From assembly GCF_009735625.1 (NCBI RefSeq), contig NZ_CP046244.1:3112909-3176908 (forward strand): a DNA stretch of 64,000 nt, read 5' to 3'. Of this stretch, positions 36,676 through 45,964 are shown one piece after another. Source of the DNA: Moorella glycerini (GTDB taxonomy: Bacteria; Bacillota; DSM-521; Neomoorellales; Neomoorellaceae). The number at the start of each line of letters is the position of its first letter. Within the stretch, counting starts at the first letter, position 1. Made by a program: the position numbers and the translations under genes. Under the pieces are notes generated by a model, which saw only the letters and a list, made by a program, of their open reading frames with translations, ran no database searches and had not been told where the DNA came from.

Positions 36676-38133
36676 GTGGCTAAAAAACAGGCTCCTAAAA
36701 TTATTATGGTTTCCAACCGGGGTGCGTACAATTTGCAAGCCACTGACAGCGGTATCCAACCTGTACCGGCCATCAGCGGCCTGGTCTCGGCAGTAGAACC
36801 CTTCTTGAAGGAAAAGGGCGGCGTCTGGGTTTCCTGGGGCGGGCGTGAAGCGCCGCAGGAGAACAGCCCGGGGGTACGTTTAGCGGTGCCCCGGGAAGAT
36901 CCGGCCTATACCTTCCTGGAGGTTCCCCTGACTGCCGGGGAAATAAAGCTTTATTACCACGGTTTTACCAACGGCGCCCTGTGGCCCCTGTGCCATTATT
37001 TTTTAGAAAAGTGTCGTTATAACTCCCAGGAATGGTCAACTTATGTTCGAGTTAACGCCAAATTTGCGGAAGCAGCGCTTATGGAAGCCAGGGAAGGCGA
37101 TACCGTCTGGGTCAACGACTATCACCTGGCCCTGGTACCGGCCCAAATCCGCCACCGCAAGCCGCAATTAAAGCAGTTCTTTTTCTGGCACATCCCCTTT
37201 CCCCACCACGATCTCCTGGCCACCCTCCCCTGGGCGCCCCAAATCTTGCGCGGTCTCCTGGGGACAGATGTCCTGGGCTTTCATTTGCAGTCTTATGTCG
37301 ATAATTTCCTGAATGCCGTCGCCACCCTGCTGGGTGCCCGGGTGGATTTTGAGCACAATGTTGTCTACTGGCAACAGCGGCGCATCCATGTCGGTGCCTG
37401 GCCCATGGGTGTCGATTACCAGGCCTTCCAGCGCCAGGCATTGAACCCTGGGACCCGGGCCCGGGCTGAAACCTTGCGCTGCCAGTTCGGCGTAGAACAC
37501 CTGGCCCTGAGTGTAGAGAGGCTGGATTATACCAAGGGTATCCTGGAAAGGCTGCTGGCCTGGGAACGCCTGCTGGAAGAAGTACCCGAATGGCGCGGCC
37601 GGGCGGCCCTGGTCCAGATTGCCGTACCCAGCCGGACGGCCGTACCGGCCTACCGCCGGCTCAAGGAAGAAGTAGAAGCTGCCGTGGGCCGCATTAATGG
37701 CCGCTTCAGCGAAGGTAGTTATCGCCCCGTCCACTACTTCTGGCGGGGCCTGCCCCGGCAGGAGCTGGTAGCCTATTACCTGGCGGCCGATATCATGCTG
37801 GTTACACCTTTAAGGGATGGCCTGAACCTGGTGGCCAAAGAATACGTGGCTTCCCGCCGTGATAGCAGCGGGATCCTGGTCTTAAGCCGCTTCGCCGGTG
37901 CCGCCCAGGAACTTAAGGGTGCTGTCCTCGTCAACCCATACGATATTGATGGCATGGCCATGATTTTAAATACAGCCCTCAATATGGGCCGGGCCGAGCA
38001 GGAAAAAAGGATGCGCCTGTTGCAGGAAAAGGTGCGCCGCCATGATATCCGCTGGTGGTTGACCTGTTTCCACCAGGCCATGATGGCCCGGGAAGAGGAA
38101 ACGGCAGATGTCTCCGGCTCAGCTGGCAGCTAA
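36676..38133 (+). CDS. otsA: alpha,alpha-trehalose-6-phosphate synthase (GT20)
   Basis: Makes trehalose-6-phosphate from a nucleotide glucose and glucose-6-phosphate. 485 residues, GT-B fold; VWVNDYHLALVPAQIR, the SVERLDYTKGILERLLAWE donor-site motif and TPLRDGLNLVAKEYVASR are all present. GTG start with AAAAGGAGG upstream. It overlaps otsB by 26 bases; expression is probably gated by the upstream c-di-AMP riboswitch. Confidence 0.93.
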   Translation: MAKKQAPKIIMVSNRGAYNLQATDSGIQPVPAISGLVSAVEPFLKEKGGVWVSWGGREAPQENSPGVRLAVPREDPAYTFLEVPLTAGEIKLYYHGFTNGALWPLCHYFLEKCRYNSQEWSTYVRVNAKFAEAALMEAREGDTVWVNDYHLALVPAQIRHRKPQLKQFFFWHIPFPHHDLLATLPWAPQILRGLLGTDVLGFHLQSYVDNFLNAVATLLGARVDFEHNVVYWQQRRIHVGAWPMGVDYQAFQRQALNPGTRARAETLRCQFGVEHLALSVERLDYTKGILERLLAWERLLEEVPEWRGRAALVQIAVPSRTAVPAYRRLKEEVEAAVGRINGRFSEGSYRPVHYFWRGLPRQELVAYYLAADIMLVTPLRDGLNLVAKEYVASRRDSSGILVLSRFAGAAQELKGAVLVNPYDIDGMAMILNTALNMGRAEQEKRMRLLQEKVRRHDIRWWLTCFHQAMMAREEETADVSGSAGS

Positions 38134-38863
38134 AGTCCGGGATTACCCGCAAGTGCTCCTCATGTGTGACTACGATGGCACCCTGGTCCCCCTGGCGCCC
38201 AGGCCAGAACTGGCCCGTCCCGGCCCCCGCCTCCTGACCTTGATCCGGCAACTGGTATCCAGGCCAGGCTTGCACCTGGCCATTATTAGTGGCCGGAGTT
38301 TAAGGGACCTGTTAGAGCTGCTGCCAGTGGGGGGGCTTTACTATGCCGGCCTGCACGGGGTGGAAGTAGCCACCCCGGAAGGGCGGATCATCAGCCTCCT
38401 GCCGCCCGGGCAAGAAGATATCCCCTGGGATGAAATTTTCAGGCTGGCCTGTCGGGTGGTAGCAGGTATTGCAGGCCTCTTTGTGGAAAATAAAGGTGAA
38501 GCTATTGCCCTGCATTACCGTCTGGCCGACCCACAGCTTGCTGCGGCAGCCCTGGAGCAGTTTCGCCAGGGGCTAAAACCCTTTTTAAAAGACAATCTCG
38601 AACTGCTTCCCGGTCACAAAGTGCTGGAAGTTCGCCGCCGGGGGATTAACAAAGGCCTGGCCGTAACATACTTCACCAGGCAATGGCCGCGGGCATTACC
38701 CGTCTATTTAGGCGATGACCGGACTGATGAAGATGCCTTTGCAGCCTTGCCCGCCGGCGGCCTGGCCATCCGTATCGGTAAACAGGTTGCCAGCCGGGCT
38801 CGTTATTTTTTACCATCCCCGGCAGCAGTTGTCCAGTTCCTGGAGCTTTTAACCTCTTTTTAA
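38108..38863 (+). CDS. otsB: trehalose-6-phosphate phosphatase
   Basis: HAD-type phosphatase that releases trehalose. 251 residues: DYDGTLVPLAP (nucleophile Asp and general acid Asp), IISGRSLRDL, and GDDRTDEDAFAAL. It overlaps otsA, so the pair is co-translated. Confidence 0.93.
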   Translation: MSPAQLAAKVRDYPQVLLMCDYDGTLVPLAPRPELARPGPRLLTLIRQLVSRPGLHLAIISGRSLRDLLELLPVGGLYYAGLHGVEVATPEGRIISLLPPGQEDIPWDEIFRLACRVVAGIAGLFVENKGEAIALHYRLADPQLAAAALEQFRQGLKPFLKDNLELLPGHKVLEVRRRGINKGLAVTYFTRQWPRALPVYLGDDRTDEDAFAALPAGGLAIRIGKQVASRARYFLPSPAAVVQFLELLTSF

Positions 38864-38935
38864 CACCAGGCCGGGTCTATCCTGGCCCTGGTAACATAAA
38901 GATAGTTTAGCATGCTGAAAACGAGGTGGTATTTG

Positions 38936-39844
38936 TTGTTAACGGTCCAGAAAGCCATTATTCCTGCTGCCGGCTGGGGCACCCGCTTCCTGCCGGCCAC
39001 TAAGGCCCAGCCCAAGGAAATGCTGCCTATTGTCGACAAGCCGGCCATTCAGTTTATCGTTGAAGAAGCTGTTAACGCCGGCGTAGAGGATATACTCATT
39101 ATTACCGGGAAAAACAAACGGGCCATTGAAGATCACTTTGACCGTTTCCTGGAGCTGGAGAACCTCCTGCGGGAAAAAGACAAAGAAGACCTCCTGGCCC
39201 TGGTGGAAGGTGTGGCGGCGCTGGCCGATATCCACTACATACGGCAGAAGGAACAACTCGGCCTGGGCCACGCTGTTTACTGTGCCCGTAAATTTATCGG
39301 CCAGGAGCCCTTCGCCGTACTCCTGGGTGACGACATCATCGTCAACCATCCCTCCTGCCTGGAGCAGATGCTGGAAGTTTACAGTGAAGTTAAAGCCCCG
39401 GTGATTGCCGTCCAGGAAGTACCCCGGGATGAAGTCAACCGTTATGGTATCATCGAACCCTTAGAAATAAGCGACCGTCTCATCGAGGTTAAAGACCTGG
39501 TGGAAAAGCCGCGACCGGAAGACGCGCCCTCTAACCTGGCCGTCATCGGCCGCTACATTTTGGTGCCGGCGATCTTCCCCCTCCTGGCGGAAGTCCAGCC
39601 GGGAGCCGGCGGGGAGATCCAGCTAACTGATGCCCTGCGCCTGCTGGCCCGGGAGGAACGGGTATATGCCTACCGTTTCCAGGGTAAGCGCTACGATATT
39701 GGCGATAAATTGGGCTTCCTCCAGGCCACGGTGGAATTCGCCCTGGCCCGGCCGGACCTGGCCGGCCCCTTCCGGGAATACCTGGCCGGTATAATCTCTT
39801 CGGCCCCGGGCAATCTGGAGGTTGCTACCGGCGAAGGTTCTTGA
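38936..39844 (+). CDS. galU: UTP--glucose-1-phosphate uridylyltransferase
   Basis: Makes UDP-glucose, a donor for OtsA and glycosyltransferases. 302 residues with IIPAAGWGTRFLPATKAQPKEMLPIVDKP cut into the usual nucleotide-binding and Lys motifs, and VEKPRPEDAPSNLAVIGRYI. TTG at 38936, six bases after AGGTGG, is preferred to an in-frame ATG at 38912. It follows otsB by about 70 bases. Confidence 0.93.
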   Translation: MLTVQKAIIPAAGWGTRFLPATKAQPKEMLPIVDKPAIQFIVEEAVNAGVEDILIITGKNKRAIEDHFDRFLELENLLREKDKEDLLALVEGVAALADIHYIRQKEQLGLGHAVYCARKFIGQEPFAVLLGDDIIVNHPSCLEQMLEVYSEVKAPVIAVQEVPRDEVNRYGIIEPLEISDRLIEVKDLVEKPRPEDAPSNLAVIGRYILVPAIFPLLAEVQPGAGGEIQLTDALRLLAREERVYAYRFQGKRYDIGDKLGFLQATVEFALARPDLAGPFREYLAGIISSAPGNLEVATGEGS

Positions 39845-39891
39845 ACCTCCGGCTGGCCATACCATCCTGACCGGCGACCTGAGGCATGGTT

Positions 39892-40851
39892 CTATACTGC
39901 CACGGCGTTACTCCATTTACCGCAGCGGTCGCCCCAGCGGGCCAGGACTTGCCGCCCTTCCCGCAGTTCTACCACTTCACAGTGGTTGGCGCAGCCCTGG
40001 CATTCAAAACCGCCGCTACGAAATTCCCGCCCGGTAAGATCAAAACCGCGGAAGGCACTTACCGCGGGACGCATTTCCCTGGCCAGGAGGGCGGCTCCCA
40101 GGGCCCCCATAACCCCATAATGTTTCGGGACGATGACCTCCGTCCCCAGGGCGCGGTTAAAGGCCTGGCGCATGCCGGCATTGGCCGCCACCCCGCCCTG
40201 GAAGACAACGGGCGGGAGGATTTCCTTACCCTTGCCGACGTTGTTTAAATAGTTACGCACCAGGGCTTCGCATAAGCCGGCGATAATATCCTCCAGCGGA
40301 TGGCCCTGTTGCTGTTTATGAATCATGTCAGATTCGGCAAAGACGGCGCAGCGGCCGGCAATGCGTACGGGACTACGGGATTCCAGGGCGCGGCGGCCGA
40401 ACTCTTCGATAGGAATTCCTAAGCGGGCCGCCTGCTGGTCCAGGAAGGAGCCGGTGCCGGCGGCGCAGACGGTATTCATGGCAAAGTCCGTCACTATGCC
40501 CTGGCGGAGAATGATAATCTTGGAATCCTGACCGCCGATCTCCAGGACTGTCTGTACCCCTGGCACGGCAAAACTCGCCGCGAAGGCATGGGCGGTAATT
40601 TCGTTTTTGATCACATCGGCCCCCACCATGACGGCTGCCAGGGAACGGCCGCTGCCGGTAGTACCGGCAGCGGCGACGCTTATATCTTTACCCAGGGTAG
40701 CTACAACCTGGCGCAAGCCCTCCTGGATGGCCTGGATGGGCTGGCCACGGGTACGCAGGTAGACGGTGGTAAGTACCTGCCCCTGTTCATCCAGGGCTAC
40801 AACGTTGGTGCTCACCGAGCCAACATCTATACCTAGGTAAATTTTTGGCAT
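39892..40851 (-). CDS. 2-hydroxyacyl-CoA dehydratase activase (BadF/BadG/BcrA/BcrD-type ATPase)
   Basis: 319 residues of ASKHA fold: YLGIDVGSVSTNVVALD (phosphate 1), EIGGQDSKIIIL (phosphate 2) and NTVCAAGTGSFLDQQA plus RCAVFAESDM, whose two cysteines hold an intersubunit [4Fe-4S] cluster in relatives. Uses ATP to push a low-potential electron to a partner enzyme. A C-terminal extension has more cysteines (FECQGCANHC). It overlaps the next upstream gene by 19 bases. Confidence 0.88.
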   Translation of the reverse strand: MPKIYLGIDVGSVSTNVVALDEQGQVLTTVYLRTRGQPIQAIQEGLRQVVATLGKDISVAAAGTTGSGRSLAAVMVGADVIKNEITAHAFAASFAVPGVQTVLEIGGQDSKIIILRQGIVTDFAMNTVCAAGTGSFLDQQAARLGIPIEEFGRRALESRSPVRIAGRCAVFAESDMIHKQQQGHPLEDIIAGLCEALVRNYLNNVGKGKEILPPVVFQGGVAANAGMRQAFNRALGTEVIVPKHYGVMGALGAALLAREMRPAVSAFRGFDLTGREFRSGGFECQGCANHCEVVELREGRQVLARWGDRCGKWSNAVAV

Positions 40852-41984
40852 TTGTTTTCAGCTCCTTGGAACAGTTTTTGCTGGAGGTATGTCCCTCGCC
40901 GCTCCGCCGCTTTTCTCCCTTTCTGCCAGCGCAGCATATCCACGAAGGCTTCCAGGCGGGTTTGCAGGCCGGCTTCACCTGTTTGCTCGTCCAGGTAAAT
41001 GGTCATAACGGGTATGCCCCTGGCTTCCTGGACGGCCGGCATAACGGAGTGGGCCACTATTTCCGGCATGCAGGTTAATGGTGCCAGCTGGATGACGCCG
41101 TCGCAGCCGTGCCGGGCAAAGGTGACTGTATCTCCTACCGACTCCCAGCCATGGCCGCCGACAAAGTGGTTTAAAAAGGGCGGGGCCGTTTTTTCCGGGT
41201 GGTGGCCGGGCAGGGGCAGGAGACCTTTAAACAGGTTATCGTTAATCCAGCGGCTGAGGAAAAGGCCCCGGACCACTTCTACCCCCAGGGCCCCCAGGCG
41301 CCTTTCAATATTCAGGTTAACCAGGGGCTCCAGGAGGGTATAGATTTCGCCGACAATGCCCACCCGCAGCAGCGGGCCTCCTCCGTGCCGGGGTATTTTC
41401 GCCATTTCGCTTTTTGCTTTTTTAACGATCTTTTTTATCTCCCCGCGGCTGCCGGCCGCGTCCAGCTCACCCAGAGCCTGCTGGAAGACGGCATCAGCCT
41501 GGCCAGGCTTTGCTTCCCGGGGTCGCAGGTGTTGTACTTCCTGTTCCAGGGAATCGACGGCGCAGGCCTTTTGCCAGGCAAGGATTACTCCCCTGACCCC
41601 TTCCTGCCATGGCCGCCGGTTCAAGTATTTAACTTTATCCCAGACTTCAGAAAAGTGAACATCCGGCGGTTCAAAGACCACCATTTTATATTCACAGCCG
41701 ATGTCCCGGAGGATCTCCCGTTGCACCTGGGCGTAATAACCGATGCGGCAGGGCCCCACCCCGCCGGCCATGACGATGGTATCAGCCCCCAGTTCTTTTG
41801 CCTCCAGGAAATTACCCAGGTTGACCTTTAAGGGCAGGCAGGCCGATTCCGGCGCATGGCGCACGCCCAGTTCCAAAGTGCGGCGGGTGCACGGTGGTGG
41901 GACCACCACCTCCAGGCCAATGCCCTCCAGGGCCGTTTTCAGGATTAGCCAGAGGTGGCCCATATGGGGGAACGTTACTTTCAT
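40833..41984 (-). CDS. acyl-CoA dehydratase activase-related protein (DUF2229/CoA-activase type), large
   Basis: 383 residues beginning VTFPHMGHLWLILKTALEGIG, with HAPESACLPLKVNLGNF, a GGVGPCRIGYYAQVQREIL cysteine motif and TIYLDEQTGEAGLQTRLEAFVD at the end. Such proteins resemble 2-hydroxyacyl-CoA dehydratase subunits and accompany the activase. The real substrate is unknown. It overlaps genes on both sides (19 and 4 bases), so the trio is one unit. Confidence 0.8.
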   Translation of the reverse strand: MKVTFPHMGHLWLILKTALEGIGLEVVVPPPCTRRTLELGVRHAPESACLPLKVNLGNFLEAKELGADTIVMAGGVGPCRIGYYAQVQREILRDIGCEYKMVVFEPPDVHFSEVWDKVKYLNRRPWQEGVRGVILAWQKACAVDSLEQEVQHLRPREAKPGQADAVFQQALGELDAAGSRGEIKKIVKKAKSEMAKIPRHGGGPLLRVGIVGEIYTLLEPLVNLNIERRLGALGVEVVRGLFLSRWINDNLFKGLLPLPGHHPEKTAPPFLNHFVGGHGWESVGDTVTFARHGCDGVIQLAPLTCMPEIVAHSVMPAVQEARGIPVMTIYLDEQTGEAGLQTRLEAFVDMLRWQKGRKAAERRGTYLQQKLFQGAENKCQKFT

Positions 41985-42985
41985 GCGGATCGCCTCCGGT
42001 AGAGCATATCCATGAAGGCCTCCAATCTGGTATCGAGCCCGGCCTCGCCGGTATGCTCGTCTAAAGTCAGAAGCAAAAAAGGCTTGCCCCGCCGGCGGGC
42101 ATAGCGTTCAGCCAGGTCACCCACCAGGGAATCGGGACCACAGCCAAAGGCTGTCAGGTGAATCAGGCCGGCGACGTTTTCCTGTTCCATCAGGTGCAGG
42201 GCCGCCCCCATAATCTTACGGCCCAGGGTCCAGTAGAGGAGCTTGGGCAGCTGCCGGCAGGCTGTTTCTACCTGGAGGGGGGTTAAATTTTCCGTTAAAA
42301 TCACCTTGCCGCCTAACCTTTGTACCTTTCCGGGGATATCCATGCCCAGGAATTGATCAAAAATAAGGTAACCATGGCCAATAACCCCCACCTGCAAAGC
42401 GTCCCGGCTCTCTTGGCCCGGGCTGGAAAAAGAACGGTAAACTCTTGAAGCCGGCTCTTCCTCGCTGCAGCCAGCTGTAGCCATACTTTCTCCCTGCTGC
42501 TTGGCCAGCCAGGCGTGGTAACGATCCTCTGCCGCCGCCCTGGCCAGATCTACCCGACTTCCCTTTATCCCCAGTGCCCCGGCCATTCCCTGCACGGCCG
42601 CCGCCAGGCCTTCCTCGGGTCGGCGGGCCAGGTTAACCGTAGTATCAATAATGAGCGGGCAGGGCTTTAAAGCCGCCCGCAGCATGTCCGGTAAGCCCAT
42701 AAGTTTGGGGCAGATAAAGCTCTTTTTTTCTACACTGACCAGCCGGGGTACAAAAAGGGCATCTACTCGCGGGACCAGCCAGGCAGCGTGGCCGTAATAG
42801 ACCTTTACCGGCAGGCAGGCTTCGGCTACCGCCAGGCTTACCCCCAGGTCCATGATTTCTTTGCAAGTCGGTGGCGAAACTACCACCTCGGCTCCCAGGG
42901 CCTGGAAAAAGGTTTCCCACCAGGGGCCGTAGTAATAATAAAAGAGGGCGCGCGGCACTCCCAAACGCCACTTATTATTTTTCAT
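41981..42985 (-). CDS. acyl-CoA dehydratase activase-related protein, paralogue
   Basis: 334 residues, paralogous to its neighbour: LGVPRALFYYYYGPWWETFF start, VAEACLPVKVYYGH, HLTAFGCGPDSLVGDL and LTLDEHTGEAGLDTRLEAFMDML. ATG at 42983-42985 lies 9 bases after GAGG and overlaps the stop of the spoVAF gene by 11 bases. The longer frame to 43138 is a shadow of that gene. Confidence 0.8.
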   Translation of the reverse strand: MKNNKWRLGVPRALFYYYYGPWWETFFQALGAEVVVSPPTCKEIMDLGVSLAVAEACLPVKVYYGHAAWLVPRVDALFVPRLVSVEKKSFICPKLMGLPDMLRAALKPCPLIIDTTVNLARRPEEGLAAAVQGMAGALGIKGSRVDLARAAAEDRYHAWLAKQQGESMATAGCSEEEPASRVYRSFSSPGQESRDALQVGVIGHGYLIFDQFLGMDIPGKVQRLGGKVILTENLTPLQVETACRQLPKLLYWTLGRKIMGAALHLMEQENVAGLIHLTAFGCGPDSLVGDLAERYARRRGKPFLLLTLDEHTGEAGLDTRLEAFMDMLYRRRSA

Positions 42986-44534
42986 GGTTATCATCCTCGT
43001 CTTCCATAAATTGCGGCCAGATGCGCTTCTCCCGCTGCAAGGGCTTGCGGGCCGGTTCCGGGTAGGGCTGCCGGTCCAGGTCCAGGGGATGCAGGGCCCG
43101 GGGCCGCAATTTTTGTAAGGGTACCGGTGGCCGCACAAAAATGTCCTTTAGAGCGCTACCGTTAAAGGGTATCAGGGGCCAGAGATAGGGCAGGCCGAAG
43201 GATTTGGTGGTAAGCAGCAATAAAAAGGTGCCCAGGGTCACGGCCACAAAACCGGGCAGGCGGAACAGCCCCACGCCGATTAACAAAGCAATCCGTACCA
43301 GGGTATTGGCCATACCCAATTCATAGCTGGGGGTGGCAAAGATACCGACGGCGGCAATGGCCATATAAAGGATTACTTCCGGGTTAAAGAAACCTACCGC
43401 GACGGCAATTTCACCAATCAGTACAGCGGCAATTAATCCTAAAGCTGTGGCCAGGGCTGTAGGGGTATGAATGGCTGCCATACGCATCAGGTCAATACCC
43501 ATCTCGGCAAAGATAAATTGCACTGCCAGGGGGATGGCCCCTAATTTTTTCGGCCCGATCCAGGAAAGGTCCGGGGGTAATAGATCCGGTTGCAGGGATA
43601 CCAGGAGCCACAAGGGCGGCAAAAATACGGAAACAGCCACGCCTAAAAAACGTACCGTGCGTAAAAAAGTACCGATGAGGGGCGCCTGGCGAAATTCTTC
43701 GGCGTGCTGGAGATGGTGGAAAAGGGTTGCCGGGAGGATCATGACGCTGGGAGATGTATCCACCATCACCAGGACGTGCCCCTCCAGGAGATGGGCGGCG
43801 GCTACATCCGGCCGCTCGGTATAGCGCACCCGCGGGAAGGGATTCCAGAAACTCCCGGGGCCAATAAACTCCTCCAGGGATTTTTCCGCCATGGGGAGGC
43901 CATCCATCTTGATGGCTTTAATCTTTTCTTTAATTGTGTCTACCAGGCGCGGGTTGGCTATGTCTTTAATATAAACCACGGCCACATCTGTCTTGGACCG
44001 GCTGCCGACCTGGAGCATTTCCATCCTCAGCTTGGGGTCGCGCACCCGGCGGCGCAGTAGATTGGCATTAAACAGTATGGTTTCCACAAAATTATCCCTG
44101 GAGCCGCGTACCACCCGTTCCAGGTCGGATTCTTCGGGCATGCGGGCCGGATATTTGCGGACATCAATGGCGATTACTTTGTTAAAACCATCAACAATCA
44201 AGGCAATTTCGCCGCACACGATTTTATCCACTGCTTTGTGCAGGTCATCGACATCTTCGACCTGGATATAGCTTACGTACTTGTTGTACAATTGCAAGAA
44301 CGCATTGGGAGTAAGGTCCTCCTCTTCCAGCCGGGAGAAAGAGGTAAGGATGTAGGTCATGATTTCATCTTTTACCAGTCCGTTGATATAAAACAGGGTG
44401 GCCCTACGTCCTGCCAGGGTAATATCGCGCCGGATCACGTCAAAACTTTGGCCCACCCCCAGCTCCTCCATAATCCAGTCAACGTTGACATCAAGTTTTT
44501 TATCAACCTTGACAATATCGCCTAAAATAGTCAT
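42975..44534 (-). CDS. spoVAF: stage V sporulation protein AF (GerA-family spore membrane protein)
   Basis: 519 residues: a soluble N-terminal GerA-type domain (about 1-280) followed by several hydrophobic segments (from about FLGVAVSVFLPPLWLLVS) and a basic tail. Its place after spoVAC-AD-AE identifies it as SpoVAF rather than a nutrient receptor A subunit. In Bacillus it sits in the inner spore membrane with germinant receptors. Confidence 0.87.
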   Translation of the reverse strand: MTILGDIVKVDKKLDVNVDWIMEELGVGQSFDVIRRDITLAGRRATLFYINGLVKDEIMTYILTSFSRLEEEDLTPNAFLQLYNKYVSYIQVEDVDDLHKAVDKIVCGEIALIVDGFNKVIAIDVRKYPARMPEESDLERVVRGSRDNFVETILFNANLLRRRVRDPKLRMEMLQVGSRSKTDVAVVYIKDIANPRLVDTIKEKIKAIKMDGLPMAEKSLEEFIGPGSFWNPFPRVRYTERPDVAAAHLLEGHVLVMVDTSPSVMILPATLFHHLQHAEEFRQAPLIGTFLRTVRFLGVAVSVFLPPLWLLVSLQPDLLPPDLSWIGPKKLGAIPLAVQFIFAEMGIDLMRMAAIHTPTALATALGLIAAVLIGEIAVAVGFFNPEVILYMAIAAVGIFATPSYELGMANTLVRIALLIGVGLFRLPGFVAVTLGTFLLLLTTKSFGLPYLWPLIPFNGSALKDIFVRPPVPLQKLRPRALHPLDLDRQPYPEPARKPLQREKRIWPQFMEDEDDNHEK

Positions 44535-44556
44535 TTTTTTTTAGTTTTCACCCCTT

Positions 44557-44913
44557 CTATCCCCGGGGATTAAAAAGAACAGCCATACAAAAGCCAAAAA
44601 TAACTGCCGCCGCAATACCTGCAGCGCCGGCGGTGACGCCGCCGCTGAAGGCCCCCAGGAGCCCTTTAGCCTGGACGGCTTCGAGGGTACCCTGGGCCAG
44701 GTTATGACCAAAACCGCTGATGGGAATGGTGGCTCCCGCCCCGCCGATTTTCACCAGGGGCCCGTAGAGGCCCAGGGCGCTTAAAATCGCCCCCCCCGTG
44801 ACAAACCCTACCAGGATATGGGCCGGTGTTACCTTATACGGCGTCAGATCCATAATGAGCTGCCCCACCAGGCAAATGAGGCCGCCGATAAGAAAGGCCA
44901 TTACGATACTCAC
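44557..44913 (-). CDS. spoVAE: stage V sporulation protein AE
   Basis: 118 residues, four hydrophobic segments, SpoVAC/SpoVAE family: AFLIGGLICLVGQLIMDLT and the conserved GAGATIPISGFGHNLAQGT. Part of the Ca-dipicolinate channel of the spore. Confidence 0.92.
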   Translation of the reverse strand: MSIVMAFLIGGLICLVGQLIMDLTPYKVTPAHILVGFVTGGAILSALGLYGPLVKIGGAGATIPISGFGHNLAQGTLEAVQAKGLLGAFSGGVTAGAAGIAAAVIFGFCMAVLFNPRG

Positions 44914-44932
44914 CGGGTTATACCTCCTTTCA

Positions 44933-45952
44933 TTACCCCAGTTTCTCTATCACCACGCCGTGGCCGATGCCGGGTATGGATTCCCCCTGCTGGGTCGCCG
45001 TTGTGCTCAACAGGGCCCCGGTACCAACCCCCAGGATGCGCTTATAGCGGCCTTCATTTAGTTTACCCATTAAATGGCCGGCAAAAACCACCGCCGAGCA
45101 GGCACAGCCGCTACCGCCGGCATGGGTATCCTGGCGTTCATGATCATAAATCAGGATGCCGCAGTCGCTGTAATTCTTAGAGACATCGTACTTTTGCTCG
45201 CCCAGGAGTTTGGTGGCAATCTCATGCCCCACCCGGCCCAGGTCACCGGTAATAATCAGGTCATAGTCAATAGGACCCCGGCCGGTATCCTGGAAGTGGC
45301 GGACAATGGTATCGACGGCCGCCGGGGCCATGGCTGAACCCATATCGTTGGGGTCCTTAATCCCCACATCCAGCACCCGGCCGATGGTGGCATGGGTGAT
45401 GCGGGGCCCATTGCCCGCCGGGGCCATTAAAACGGCCCCGGCCCCGGTAACCGTCCACTGAGCCGTCGGCGGTCGCTGCACGCCCTGTTCGGTAGGAAAG
45501 CGGTACTGGCGTTCCGCCGTATCATAGTGGCTGCTGCAGGCGGCCACTACATGGTGGGCAAAACCGCCGTCAATGAGTATGGCAGCCAGGGCCATGCCCT
45601 CATACATGGTGGAGCAGGCCCCGTACAGGCCCAGGAAGGGTATCCCCAGGGTCCGGGCGGCATAGTTGGCGGAAATGGTCTGGTTTAACAGGTCACCGGC
45701 CAGGAGGAAGTCGATATCCCGGGGTTTTAACTGGGCCTTGGCAATAACCATTTTGACCGCTTCTTCCAGCATTTTGCGTTCGGCCTTTTCCCAGGTTTCC
45801 TCACCGAAATAGCTGTCATCGATCACCATGTCAAAGGTGTTGCCCAGGGGTCCCTCCCCTTCCTTGGGGCCAACAACTGAGGCCGTGGCCACAATCACCG
45901 GCGGGTTGGCAAACTGGATGGTATGTTGCCCTACTCTTTTGGGTGCGCTCAA
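44933..45952 (-). CDS. spoVAD: stage V sporulation protein AD
   Basis: 339 residues of thiolase-like fold (DIDFLLAGDLLNQTISANYAARTLG, YGACSTMYEGMALA); binds dipicolinic acid in Bacillus and is needed for its uptake into the forespore. It lies between spoVAC and spoVAE. Confidence 0.95.
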   Translation of the reverse strand: MSAPKRVGQHTIQFANPPVIVATASVVGPKEGEGPLGNTFDMVIDDSYFGEETWEKAERKMLEEAVKMVIAKAQLKPRDIDFLLAGDLLNQTISANYAARTLGIPFLGLYGACSTMYEGMALAAILIDGGFAHHVVAACSSHYDTAERQYRFPTEQGVQRPPTAQWTVTGAGAVLMAPAGNGPRITHATIGRVLDVGIKDPNDMGSAMAPAAVDTIVRHFQDTGRGPIDYDLIITGDLGRVGHEIATKLLGEQKYDVSKNYSDCGILIYDHERQDTHAGGSGCACSAVVFAGHLMGKLNEGRYKRILGVGTGALLSTTATQQGESIPGIGHGVVIEKLG

Positions 45953-45964
45953 ATGCCTTCACTC

